A stretch of 26,008 nucleotides of DNA, taken from NCBI GenBank assembly GCA_001800015.1, contig MGUO01000299.1, positions 8,655 to 34,662 on the forward strand, in the 5' to 3' direction. Below the pieces are notes generated by a model, which made no database searches, had not been told where the DNA came from, and was given only the letters and a program-made list of their open reading frames with translations. This document shows positions 15,095-22,675 of the stretch, in pieces. A program made the position numbers and the translations under genes. The stretch comes from Elusimicrobia bacterium RIFCSPHIGHO2_02_FULL_57_9 (GTDB lineage Bacteria > Elusimicrobiota > Elusimicrobia > UBA1565 > UBA9628). The first letter of the stretch is position 1; each line of letters starts with the position of its first letter.

Positions 15095-16279
15095 CTAGTT
15101 ATTTCGCTTTGTGACACCGGCAAACCTATTCTGTTCCATGGGCTGAAGGTGGCCCACCAAACCAAGCGTAATCCCGAAACAGGCCAAAACCGTGCCGGAT
15201 ATCACAGCCAGGCCTCCGCTCAGCACATAGATCCAATGAATGGTAATGCGCCCGCTGGAAACATATTCCAAAATAGTTTTGGAGTTGAGCAGCACGCCCC
15301 ACAACCCAAAAGCAAAGCCCAACGCAACGGCTCCGATTCCGACCCAGGGCTTGTCCAGCCAGCCGGACGAGCGCCGCAAGGAGATTTGGGCGGCCTTTTG
15401 GGCCACTAGGCCGAAGGCCAAGGTGATCAAACCACAAACCGTCAAGGTCAAAATAGTCAGGAGGCGATAAATCATATCCTCCTCAAGACGACGGTGCTCA
15501 AGATAGTAGGAAACCGGCCCTGCACCATAAACCAAGGCGATAAAACCGAAGAGAATGCCCAGCGGCCCGAAAATTTTCAAGGGGTAATAGGCGAAAATAA
15601 TGCTGAGTATCACGCGCAAAAACCGCACACCGTCGATAATCACATTAAGTTTGGACTGCCCTTGCCTCGCGGAATAGGGAATGGGGGTTTCCGAAATTTT
15701 CGCCCCCATGCAGACAGCTCTGGCCGTCATAGCCGGCGTAAAATGCAGCCCGGCAGGCAAGGAATATAGAATTGGGAGAAGGTCTCGCTTAAAAAGGCGC
15801 ATCCCACTGGCGGTATCCGAGACGGTCACGCCGGAAAGCTGAGAAATAAGCTGGGCATAAAAACGGTTGCCGAGTTCTCGAATTTTAGGCATGCGTGACT
15901 GCGGGTGTAGGCGATTGCCGATGCATAAATCAGCGCCTTGGGCTTTAAGAACGCGATGAAGCTCCGCGATGGCCAGGGGATCGCAGGTCCCATCCGCGTC
16001 CAAAAAAGCCAAGAAATCCCCTCGCGCGGCCTGAAAGCCGGTCATCAAAGCGGCACCATAGCCTTTATTGACGGGATGGCTCTGCAGCTTGACCTCGGAA
16101 AAGCGCCCGATCAGCTCGCGCGTGCGGTCGCGCGAACCGTCATTGACCGCGATAATCTCGACCCAGGAAAAACCCGCCTGCCGGCACAACGGCTCGCGCG
16201 CGGCCAGGCAGCTTTTAAGGACGCCCTCGATGGCGTCTTCCTCATTATAGGCGGGTATGATTATTGACAAGGCATCCAT
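15095..16279 (-). CDS. Polyprenyl-phosphate sugar synthase-like GT2 with C-terminal membrane domain
   Basis: This 394-residue protein has a DPM1-like GT2 domain (about 1-230): LSIIIPAYNEED (4-15), VNDGSRDRT (45-53), NKGYGAALMTGF, D94-A-D96, and SDTASGMRLF. About four membrane segments follow (from about 235). This architecture is that of GtrB/ArnC-like enzymes that move a nucleotide sugar to polyprenyl phosphate at the cytoplasmic face. The ATG abuts the TAA of the upstream flavoprotein gene with no gap. It ends the eight-gene operon and may load the modified sugar made upstream onto the lipid carrier for the GT-C protein at 20955 (inference). Confidence 0.88.
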   Translation of the reverse strand: MDALSIIIPAYNEEDAIEGVLKSCLAAREPLCRQAGFSWVEIIAVNDGSRDRTRELIGRFSEVKLQSHPVNKGYGAALMTGFQAARGDFLAFLDADGTCDPLAIAELHRVLKAQGADLCIGNRLHPQSRMPKIRELGNRFYAQLISQLSGVTVSDTASGMRLFKRDLLPILYSLPAGLHFTPAMTARAVCMGAKISETPIPYSARQGQSKLNVIIDGVRFLRVILSIIFAYYPLKIFGPLGILFGFIALVYGAGPVSYYLEHRRLEEDMIYRLLTILTLTVCGLITLAFGLVAQKAAQISLRRSSGWLDKPWVGIGAVALGFAFGLWGVLLNSKTILEYVSSGRITIHWIYVLSGGLAVISGTVLACFGITLGLVGHLQPMEQNRFAGVTKRNN

Positions 16280-17653
16280 TTAAATTTTATCGGCAAGGCG
16301 ATCCGCAGCCTCATAACCCATTTTCATGGCCACATGGGTATTGATGTATTGAAAACGTCCTTGCCTCCCCGCAGTCTCGAAATTGTGAAACTTGCCGAAC
16401 TCTTCCAGCAAAACGGAAAGCGCGCGCTCATAGCCCAACGTGTACATGGGATGGGCGTGCTGAGCGCGGAAAACATGCATCTCCTCGATCTCATCCCTTG
16501 TTAAAATATCCTCCCTTAACAGGTCCGCTACCACCGCTTCTTTAACCATGGCCTCATCGGTCCATAAACGGTCGGCGGGGTCGCAGGCAATTTCCGCGAC
16601 CAGCAAGGTGCTTCCTTGCGGCTCAATTTTAAAGCCAAAATAAGAAAGATCCGTGATGCGGTTGAAAGAATGCTCGCGGAAATACATGAATGAGGCCCGC
16701 AAGATGCGCGTGCGTCGAACTTTAATTCCGATGAAGACAATCGCCCGGAAGCGCAGCTTCCGGGCCTGCTCCTCTACTTCCACCCCCAAGCCAGGGGTAA
16801 AGGCCAACGCAATCTCGTTAATAGGCAGTGTATTAATTACCGCCTCACAGTCCAGCATGTTCTCTTTCCCTTCTTGAACTGCCCTAACCCCGGTCACGCG
16901 TTGACCCTCACGCCTAATCAATACCGCTTTCGTTTGAAGGAGTATTTTCCCTCCTCCTGCCGTGATCCGGTCCGCCATTTTTTGCGTGATCAAGGAAAAT
17001 CCCTGCCGCGTGGTATACAGATCGCCTGCGACCTTTTCCACGTAGCCTTCTGTGCGCACGGCATGGCCGGAGCCCAAATGTCGGGAGAGCAAGGCCCAAG
17101 CTTTCTCCGCCACCTCTAGGATATTGAAGCGAGGAATGCGCTCGCGGGCGAAGGACGGAGAAAACTCAGCGGGCGCAATGCCCCATACTCGTTGGATATA
17201 ATCCTTAAAAAAAATCTTATAAAGCACGTCGCCGTAATAGCGCTGCAGCACTGTTTCCGCGGTCTCAATCTTAGGCCGGCAGATCCAGACTTCAACGGCC
17301 CGAAGAACGAAGCTCAAAGCCGCGCGCAGCACGGTGCTCAACGGCAGCTTAAAGATCACATCCGAAATGGATAGGGGAAATTGAAAATAATTCCCTAGGA
17401 ATTTAATCTGGATGGTACGGTGATAGGGAATAAGGTCAGCCCCCATCAGCTCTTTAACGTCGGCCAGGATTTGCGGGTCGGTGGTATGGAACACATGCGG
17501 ACCATATTCATAAATATTGCCCTGGATGCGGATGCCGCCGGCCAGGCCCCCGACATGATCCTCGGCTTCGATGAGCAGAACTTTATGGCCGCGCGTTTGC
17601 AGGCGCCGGGCTGCGCAAAGCCCCGCGCAGCCCGCGCCCAGGATAATGATCAT
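16280..17653 (-). CDS. FAD-dependent UDP-galactopyranose-mutase-like / protoporphyrinogen-oxidase-like flavoprotein
   Basis: This 457-residue protein has an N-terminal FAD Rossmann motif, LGAGCAG (5-11), an E29 at the end of strand 2, then HVGGLAGG (33-40). The segment YEYGPHVFHT (48-57) closely resembles the YGPHIFHT element of UDP-galactopyranose mutase. The length is greater than UGM (about 370-390), and the middle region looks more like the protoporphyrinogen oxidase/amine oxidase superfamily. Possible roles are ring contraction of a nucleotide sugar to a furanose, or another redox-neutral or oxidative sugar step. It overlaps the aminotransferase gene by 4 bases (ATGA). I am sure of the flavoprotein family, not of the reaction. 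Confidence 0.8.
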   Translation of the reverse strand: MIIILGAGCAGLCAARRLQTRGHKVLLIEAEDHVGGLAGGIRIQGNIYEYGPHVFHTTDPQILADVKELMGADLIPYHRTIQIKFLGNYFQFPLSISDVIFKLPLSTVLRAALSFVLRAVEVWICRPKIETAETVLQRYYGDVLYKIFFKDYIQRVWGIAPAEFSPSFARERIPRFNILEVAEKAWALLSRHLGSGHAVRTEGYVEKVAGDLYTTRQGFSLITQKMADRITAGGGKILLQTKAVLIRREGQRVTGVRAVQEGKENMLDCEAVINTLPINEIALAFTPGLGVEVEEQARKLRFRAIVFIGIKVRRTRILRASFMYFREHSFNRITDLSYFGFKIEPQGSTLLVAEIACDPADRLWTDEAMVKEAVVADLLREDILTRDEIEEMHVFRAQHAHPMYTLGYERALSVLLEEFGKFHNFETAGRQGRFQYINTHVAMKMGYEAADRLADKI

Positions 17654-18753
17654 GCCTTGAATTTCTTAATGGCGCCGATGATTTTCTCCACATCCGCCTT
17701 TTTAAGCCCGGGGTGCAGCGGGATGCTTAAGGCCTCGTCGTTGAGACGCTCGCAAACCGCCAGCTTGGCCTTCGAGCGGTAGATGGGATTCATATGGAGG
17801 GGGTGATAGCGCAGGGTGGTGTATATTCCTTCTTGGTACAAGAATTTGGCTAAAGCGTCGCGCCGACCGCCCTCCACGCGGATGCAGTAGGTGAAATAAG
17901 AATGCCGGTCGCCCTCCGGGGCTTCCTGGGGACGGATCAGCCAGGAAACGTCGATGAACTCCCGCTGGTAGGTCTCCCAAATTTCGCGGCGATAGGCCTG
18001 CATGCCGTCCAGTTTGCGCAGCTGGGCCAGGCCGATGGAAGCGGCGATATCCGAAGGCAGCATTTTGGGGAAAAAATCCGTCACCTGGTATTCCCACCAT
18101 CTGTCCCTGTTCGCCGAGGCCTCAAAGCCCGATTTGCCGATGCCGCAATAACGCAATTGGCGCGCTCTTTTGGCCAGCAGCGGATTGCGCGCGCTCAGGC
18201 CCCCGCCCTCGCCCATGGCCAGATTTTTTATGGCATCGAAACTGAATATCCCTATATCGCCCAGGCTGCCGCAAGAACGACCCTGGCGCTGGGAGTCGAC
18301 GGCATGCGCCGCATCTTCGATGATGGGGAGTCCCAGCTGGGCAATTTCCTCGACAGGCACCGGCAGGCCGGCGTAGTGCACCACCATAACGGCCTTGGTT
18401 TTTTTGGTCAGCGCCGCCGAGATAGTGCTTAAGGTGGCATTATGGGTATCCGGATTCACGTCGCAAAAAACAGGCACGCAGCCGGAAAGGACCACGGCAT
18501 GAGCGCAAGCAATCCAGGTAAAAGAAGGCACGATCACCTCGCAGCCCGGCGGCAGGTCCAGCAGCTTAACAGCCATGTAAAGGCTGTTGGAGCCCGAATC
18601 GAGCAGGACAAAGTCCGGCAGCCCACGCCTCTGAGAAAATGATTTTTCAAAGGACGCGGTCTTGGGCCCGATGCCCATCCATTGCGCCTCGAGGCTGCTG
18701 CGTATTTCCTCCAGCTCTTCCGGACCGACCAGCGATCCGAAGACATTGATCAT
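17650..18753 (-). CDS. DegT/DnrJ/EryC1 PLP-dependent sugar aminotransferase
   Basis: This 367-residue enzyme should transaminate a keto-sugar nucleotide. It has DSGSNSLYMAV (52-62) for the PLP phosphate, EDAAHA (146-151) with the ring-nitrogen aspartate D147, and the Schiff-base lysine K176 in FSFDAIKNLAMGEGGG. The canonical lysine distinguishes it from RfbH. The C-terminal YRYHPLHMNP-type segment is standard for ArnB/PseC/DesV relatives. Start and stop overlap the neighbours by 4 bases each. With a GNAT acetyltransferase domain two genes upstream, it probably makes an amino sugar that is then acylated (inference). Which keto sugar it uses is unknown; no dedicated dehydratase is next to it. 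Confidence 0.9.
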   Translation of the reverse strand: MINVFGSLVGPEELEEIRSSLEAQWMGIGPKTASFEKSFSQRRGLPDFVLLDSGSNSLYMAVKLLDLPPGCEVIVPSFTWIACAHAVVLSGCVPVFCDVNPDTHNATLSTISAALTKKTKAVMVVHYAGLPVPVEEIAQLGLPIIEDAAHAVDSQRQGRSCGSLGDIGIFSFDAIKNLAMGEGGGLSARNPLLAKRARQLRYCGIGKSGFEASANRDRWWEYQVTDFFPKMLPSDIAASIGLAQLRKLDGMQAYRREIWETYQREFIDVSWLIRPQEAPEGDRHSYFTYCIRVEGGRRDALAKFLYQEGIYTTLRYHPLHMNPIYRSKAKLAVCERLNDEALSIPLHPGLKKADVEKIIGAIKKFKA

Positions 18754-19478
18754 GGTTTGCTCCCGGAGAAAACATGCATTTTGGGATAAATCTTAACCGG
18801 CATTTTAAACCAGCTGACGGCCATAAAAACAGGAAACAAAGCCCACTCATTAAACCTGTGCGGAATAATCCGGCGAGTGCGGCAGGCAACAAAGCCCGCG
18901 GAGTCCAAGGCTTTTTCATAAAAGCCCCGCGCATGCATCACAACCAGCGGCTGTTTGACCATTTTCAAAAGCAATTTAGTCAGCGGCAGCCCCAACCGCT
19001 GCAAAGGCATCCACAGCGGATGCGGGCAATATTCCAGCACATAAACTTTTCCGCCGGCCTTAAGCCAGAGCCTCGCTCTTTTTAAGGCTTCATGAATGCG
19101 GCTTTCGCACTCGCCCCAGCCGCCTTGCGCCACATGGTGCAAAACCAGCGAGAAAACCACGGTATCGAAAGCCCCCGCCTCAAGCTGACCCCCATAAAGA
19201 TCCGCGGCCACGGCGCGTGCCCCCGATGGCGCATAGGACTTAAGCATGTTTTCGGATAAATCCAGCACCGTCAACTGCTTAAGCCCAGGCGGGTTGTGAT
19301 AGCATTCCCAAACCCCGCCGATGGAAAGCACCCGGCCTTGCACCTCGCCGTTTAAAATATCGGCTGCGGCCTGGTCTTGGGCCCGGGTCAGCGTTTTAAG
19401 CTGCTCGTAGCCATGGCTTTTCTGTTGCTGGTCAAAGAACTTGCCGGCTTCGGAATCCGCGCTGGGGGCCGCGCTCAT
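18750..19478 (-). CDS. Class I SAM-dependent methyltransferase
   Basis: This 242-residue protein has a seven-strand Rossmann methyltransferase core: motif I appears as VLSIGGVWE (50-58), less glycine-rich than the usual E/D-x-G-x-G-x-G. It is followed by the SAM-ribose acidic residue in VLDLSENML (71-79), and FDTVVFSLVLHHV (104-116), a UbiE/BioC-type motif IV-V segment. The C-terminal third has amphipathic or hydrophobic stretches (PLTKLLLKMVKQPLVVM) that may touch the membrane. It sits between the aminotransferase and the oxygenase-like gene with 4-base overlaps on both sides. Probable O- or N-methylation of the sugar; the unusual motif I lowers certainty on cofactor geometry, not on family. 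Confidence 0.82.
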   Translation of the reverse strand: MSAAPSADSEAGKFFDQQQKSHGYEQLKTLTRAQDQAAADILNGEVQGRVLSIGGVWECYHNPPGLKQLTVLDLSENMLKSYAPSGARAVAADLYGGQLEAGAFDTVVFSLVLHHVAQGGWGECESRIHEALKRARLWLKAGGKVYVLEYCPHPLWMPLQRLGLPLTKLLLKMVKQPLVVMHARGFYEKALDSAGFVACRTRRIIPHRFNEWALFPVFMAVSWFKMPVKIYPKMHVFSGSKP

Positions 19479-20056
19479 GCCCTCACCGCGCGACCGGCCT
19501 TGCCGAAATGTTTCACGTATTCGTCTTTATGATACATGAAATGATGCTCGGCCACGTAGGGCGAGATATTGCCCCGCCCGAAAAGCTTTTCGCGCCGCTT
19601 GATCAACTCCATGTCCTCGACGTTCTGTCGAACATGCATTTTCTCGATCAGGCCCTGCATGAACCCGCGCAAGGGATAGAGCCAAAAGGGCATGTCCAGC
19701 TCCACGTCGAAGCGGAAGTCGGTGGAGTCTGTTTCCTTGTTCTCAATATAAGTTAGATAAGTGTCAATAGAGACAAAATGATGGATGCTGGGCAACCACC
19801 AAGGCGCTGGCATAACGTTTGAGATCTTGAACTCGCAAGGCGGGATGTATTCGCAGTCTTTGAAATGCCCGAGCTTCAGCCCGAACCATTTCCAGGATTG
19901 GCGCACGGTAATGACGCGGCCCTTGACCCCCATGATCTCCAGGGAATCCGTCAGGCTTTTATGAAGATGGATATAGTGTTCGCAATCCAGGTACGCGGCC
20001 ACGGTGACAGCCACCGGGGCGTCTAGATTTCCCGTGACGGTGAAGGCGTGCTTCAT
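19475..20056 (-). CDS. Predicted catalytic (SRPBCC-like) domain of a split Rieske non-heme-iron oxygenase
   Basis: This 193-residue protein has no family I can name with certainty. Near the N-terminus it reads YLDCEHYIHLHKSL, giving D24-x2-H27-x4-H32, the spacing that supplies two iron ligands in Rieske oxygenases. Near the C-terminus NVEDMELIKRRE (145-156) matches the E-D-x-x-x-(V/I)-x-x-x-x-R-R helix of Rieske monooxygenases such as DdmC, where this Asp is the third ligand (here D148). The residues between read like a curved beta-sheet with long strands, as in SRPBCC folds. There is no Rieske domain in this gene; it is on the gene immediately upstream, overlapping by 4 bases. A non-catalytic ligand-binding SRPBCC protein is the main alternative. 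Confidence 0.55.
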   Translation of the reverse strand: MKHAFTVTGNLDAPVAVTVAAYLDCEHYIHLHKSLTDSLEIMGVKGRVITVRQSWKWFGLKLGHFKDCEYIPPCEFKISNVMPAPWWLPSIHHFVSIDTYLTYIENKETDSTDFRFDVELDMPFWLYPLRGFMQGLIEKMHVRQNVEDMELIKRREKLFGRGNISPYVAEHHFMYHKDEYVKHFGKAGRAVRA

Positions 20057-20958
20057 GCCGCCACCCGCCGCACATAGGCCTGATTGCCCATCACTTTATA
20101 TGGCAGCATCTGAAGACGATACTTGGGTTTTTTCTCGGGCTTATAGGAGGCATAAAGGCTTTTAAGCGGGGCGAATATCTCATCGTTTGGGTTGCGCTGA
20201 AAGTCCCCGGTATCCACGCTGAAAACATAGCCGTGCCAAGGACACTGCAGAGTCGCCTTTGCGGCGCAAAAATGCCCCGCGCTTAAAGGGGCGCCCATAT
20301 GAACGCAAAGGTCCCGGATGATTTTAAGCCCGCCCTTCATGGGAAGGACCAGTACTTCCACTCCCTCATCTAGATGCAGGCAGTTGACCACGTTCGGGCG
20401 CAGGCTCTCCATCTCAATGGGCGTGGAATAAAATTCGGGGCCGGGATCCGACGCATCCTCTTTCATATAAACGCAGGGCTTAAACGCGGCATCCAGCTCC
20501 ATTTTACAGTGATCGCTTTTCTTGGCTGCGACGCGAAAGCCGCATTTCTCGTACCAAGAAATCGCCGGATTGCTCAGCAAAACCAGGCAGCCGACGCTCT
20601 TGGAATGCTCACCCTGAATAAAGCTGCACATAAGGCGCATGGCCTGGCCCAAATATCCCTTTCCCCGGCCCTGGGGAGCGCCGATAATGTTGTAGCAATC
20701 TGCGGCGTCGTCTAAAATCCGGAAGCCCATGCACCCGACCTTTATCCCCTGCGCCCACACGGCGAACATGAAGTCGCCGGGACGCGTCAGATATCCATCA
20801 AACCACTGCTTCTGACCTTCCGGGGTGATAAGGCCTTTGAAAAAGAAGGCTTCCTTGTCGGCGTTTTTCCATGCGCGCAAATCTTCCAGGTCCGCCGGAC
20901 CGATGGTCTGCAAAATCACCGGCATTCCCGTGGAGGAGAGGGTAAAGAATTGTTTCAT
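20053..20958 (-). CDS. GNAT N-acetyltransferase - Rieske [2Fe-2S] fusion protein
   Basis: This 301-residue protein has two domains. Residues 12-155 form a GNAT fold similar to PseH/WecD-type aminosugar acetyltransferases: LRAWKNADKEAFFF, ITPEGQKQWFDGYL, and the acetyl-CoA loop QGRGKGYLGQAM (96-107), ending in NPAISWYEKCGFRV. Residues about 175-300 form a Rieske ferredoxin domain with both ligand pairs: C218-x-H220 (LCVHMGAPL) and C239-x2-H242 (QCPWHGYVF), followed by SVDTGDFQ. It is not a frameshift product; one frame is open throughout. It overlaps the neighbours by 4 bases at both ends. Inferred role: N-acylation of an amino sugar coupled to oxidation by the next gene's product. I know of no standard protein with this domain pair. 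Confidence 0.85.
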   Translation of the reverse strand: MKQFFTLSSTGMPVILQTIGPADLEDLRAWKNADKEAFFFKGLITPEGQKQWFDGYLTRPGDFMFAVWAQGIKVGCMGFRILDDAADCYNIIGAPQGRGKGYLGQAMRLMCSFIQGEHSKSVGCLVLLSNPAISWYEKCGFRVAAKKSDHCKMELDAAFKPCVYMKEDASDPGPEFYSTPIEMESLRPNVVNCLHLDEGVEVLVLPMKGGLKIIRDLCVHMGAPLSAGHFCAAKATLQCPWHGYVFSVDTGDFQRNPNDEIFAPLKSLYASYKPEKKPKYRLQMLPYKVMGNQAYVRRVAA

Positions 20959-22673
20959 CGGAGTTTATAAATGTAAATATCAGCGTTAATAAACGAGGAC
21001 TTATCCGTGACGCGAGCCCAGCCTATTCCCATCGGTAAAAAAGATCTGGTCCTATCGTATTTGTTTTTAGCCAAATTGTCTATTGGCCCTTGCCCCTCCG
21101 CGTCAACCACCAAATAATCGGGATATTCATCGCCGAGCACCTCCGCGCTATTGAAAAATACCAGACGATACCGGTCGTAGCGAAACGGCGGCGTATGGGC
21201 CGGTTCCGGGTAACGTACCAGCCCCACCGAGCTGCCCGGTGGGATATTGGCGTCAATCCAGCTTGCCGCTTGCATGCGCGTCGATTGGACCCCGGAATCC
21301 AAGACCATGTTTCTCAAATACACGAAGGAGCGCAAGCCGCTATCCATTAAAATCAGAGCCGTTATAAAAACTTTAAATATTTTTGGCCAAGACCCGCTCC
21401 ATAGCGCGTCCGCGCCTAAAACACAAGCCAGAGCCATCACCGGATAATAAAAGCGGGTGTACCCGGGATCGGGCGCAAAACGCCAGAACCATGCCCAAAG
21501 AACCGCGAAAACTCCCCATAAAACCAAGGCCAAGAGCCGCCGCCACTCCCTGCGTCCCAGCGCGGCCAGAGAGCCCGCGGCGGCAAGAATGGCCAAGGCC
21601 GGCCCCATGCTGACGGCAAAATTCCCCAATAACGCCCCAAACCCCTGCAGGGTCAAATTAAAGCTCGGAGCCGCAAAAACTTCCATCTCCCATGCAAAAT
21701 GGCCGTAGGAAAAAAATAAATACGGGTTACTGGCTAAGACCACGGCGACCGCCGCGGCCAAGCCGCCGGAGGCCCGCAGCATTTCCCCCTTGCTCACGCT
21801 CCAATCGTCGCAGCGCCCCAACCAGGCTAGCGCCGGCAACCCCAAGAACGCGGCCAATGAAAAGGCGGAGCCGGCCGCTATCCCGCTGGAGAGGCCGCAA
21901 AAAATGTAATCCCGCTTTTTCCCAAATTCATAAGCCAAAAGCATCTCGCGCACTCCCGCCAAGGCCCAGAAAGAGGAATAAGCGTGGGGTTTAAGCACGT
22001 GGCTGCCGATAATCACCGAGGGGCACAGAGCGAAAAAGACGGCGGCGCACAAGCCCGTGCGCCAGCCGGAAATCCGGCGCCCGATATCATAAAGGACCCA
22101 AAGGCTTCCCAGGTGGAAAAGAAGGATGAAAAAACGGCCGCAAAGGTAAAGCCGCCTCATATCCTCGGGGTATTGCAGATAGTGGCGCAGGTCCGGGACC
22201 AATTTGACGGCCCCAATCCAGGAGCTAATCTTGAAAAATACCCCCAACGGATAAATAAAAGCCCCGCCATAGTGAGCATACAAGGGCTTAAACTCCAATT
22301 CCCAGGGCCGCATTTGGGAAAGGATAATGAAGGATTTTTTTTCGTCGGGGTTGGCCGACTGGGTCAATAGCGAGCGGTAAGAATTAATCAAAGGTTCCGG
22401 AGGAAAATCCCAGCCCGGCGCGACTGCTTCGCGGCCCTTGACATAGGTCACCGGCTCTTCCTTGCGCATTTCCTGATGGGACTGCCGGATATCCTTGTAA
22501 AGCTTGGCCCAGTGCTCCGTTAATTTTTGAGCGATTTCGGCGCTCGGATAAAGCTTCTCCGGGAAAGCCCTCAGCCGCGCCGCGCCGGGTAAGCCCCAAC
22601 GGATGCCCCATAAACCGGTTAAAAAACCGAGGGCTAAGACGCAGGATAAAGCCGCTTTTTCGGCCTGGGCCAT
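20955..22673 (-). CDS. GT-C-like polytopic membrane protein with large first loop
   Basis: This 572-residue protein has an N-terminal membrane segment (about 7-25) and then an unusually long hydrophilic loop of roughly 100 residues (about 30-135) before YGGAFIYPLGVFF. About ten further hydrophobic segments follow, with a soluble C-terminal part from about 455. The overall plan is that of PMT/ArnT-type GT-C enzymes, but I do not see the usual acidic motif right after helix 1. The C-terminal domain reads ASWIDANIPPGSSVGLVRYPEP, found in many GT39-like proteins. It starts 2 bases after the GT9 stop and overlaps the GNAT-Rieske gene by 4. It may transfer the sugar made by the operon. Confidence 0.72.
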   Translation of the reverse strand: MAQAEKAALSCVLALGFLTGLWGIRWGLPGAARLRAFPEKLYPSAEIAQKLTEHWAKLYKDIRQSHQEMRKEEPVTYVKGREAVAPGWDFPPEPLINSYRSLLTQSANPDEKKSFIILSQMRPWELEFKPLYAHYGGAFIYPLGVFFKISSWIGAVKLVPDLRHYLQYPEDMRRLYLCGRFFILLFHLGSLWVLYDIGRRISGWRTGLCAAVFFALCPSVIIGSHVLKPHAYSSFWALAGVREMLLAYEFGKKRDYIFCGLSSGIAAGSAFSLAAFLGLPALAWLGRCDDWSVSKGEMLRASGGLAAAVAVVLASNPYLFFSYGHFAWEMEVFAAPSFNLTLQGFGALLGNFAVSMGPALAILAAAGSLAALGRREWRRLLALVLWGVFAVLWAWFWRFAPDPGYTRFYYPVMALACVLGADALWSGSWPKIFKVFITALILMDSGLRSFVYLRNMVLDSGVQSTRMQAASWIDANIPPGSSVGLVRYPEPAHTPPFRYDRYRLVFFNSAEVLGDEYPDYLVVDAEGQGPIDNLAKNKYDRTRSFLPMGIGWARVTDKSSFINADIYIYKLR

Positions 22674-22675
22674 GG

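Noticed and set aside
17650..18753. The idea that the second DegT-family protein is another 3-dehydrase like RfbH
   Set aside because: It keeps the Schiff-base lysine (K176) and lacks the four cluster cysteines, so it is a normal aminotransferase.
20053..20958. The idea that the GNAT-Rieske fusion is an assembly or frameshift artefact joining two genes
   Set aside because: A single open frame covers both domains with a normal linker, and its start and stop both form clean ATGA overlaps with the neighbours. A second assembly would still be a useful check.
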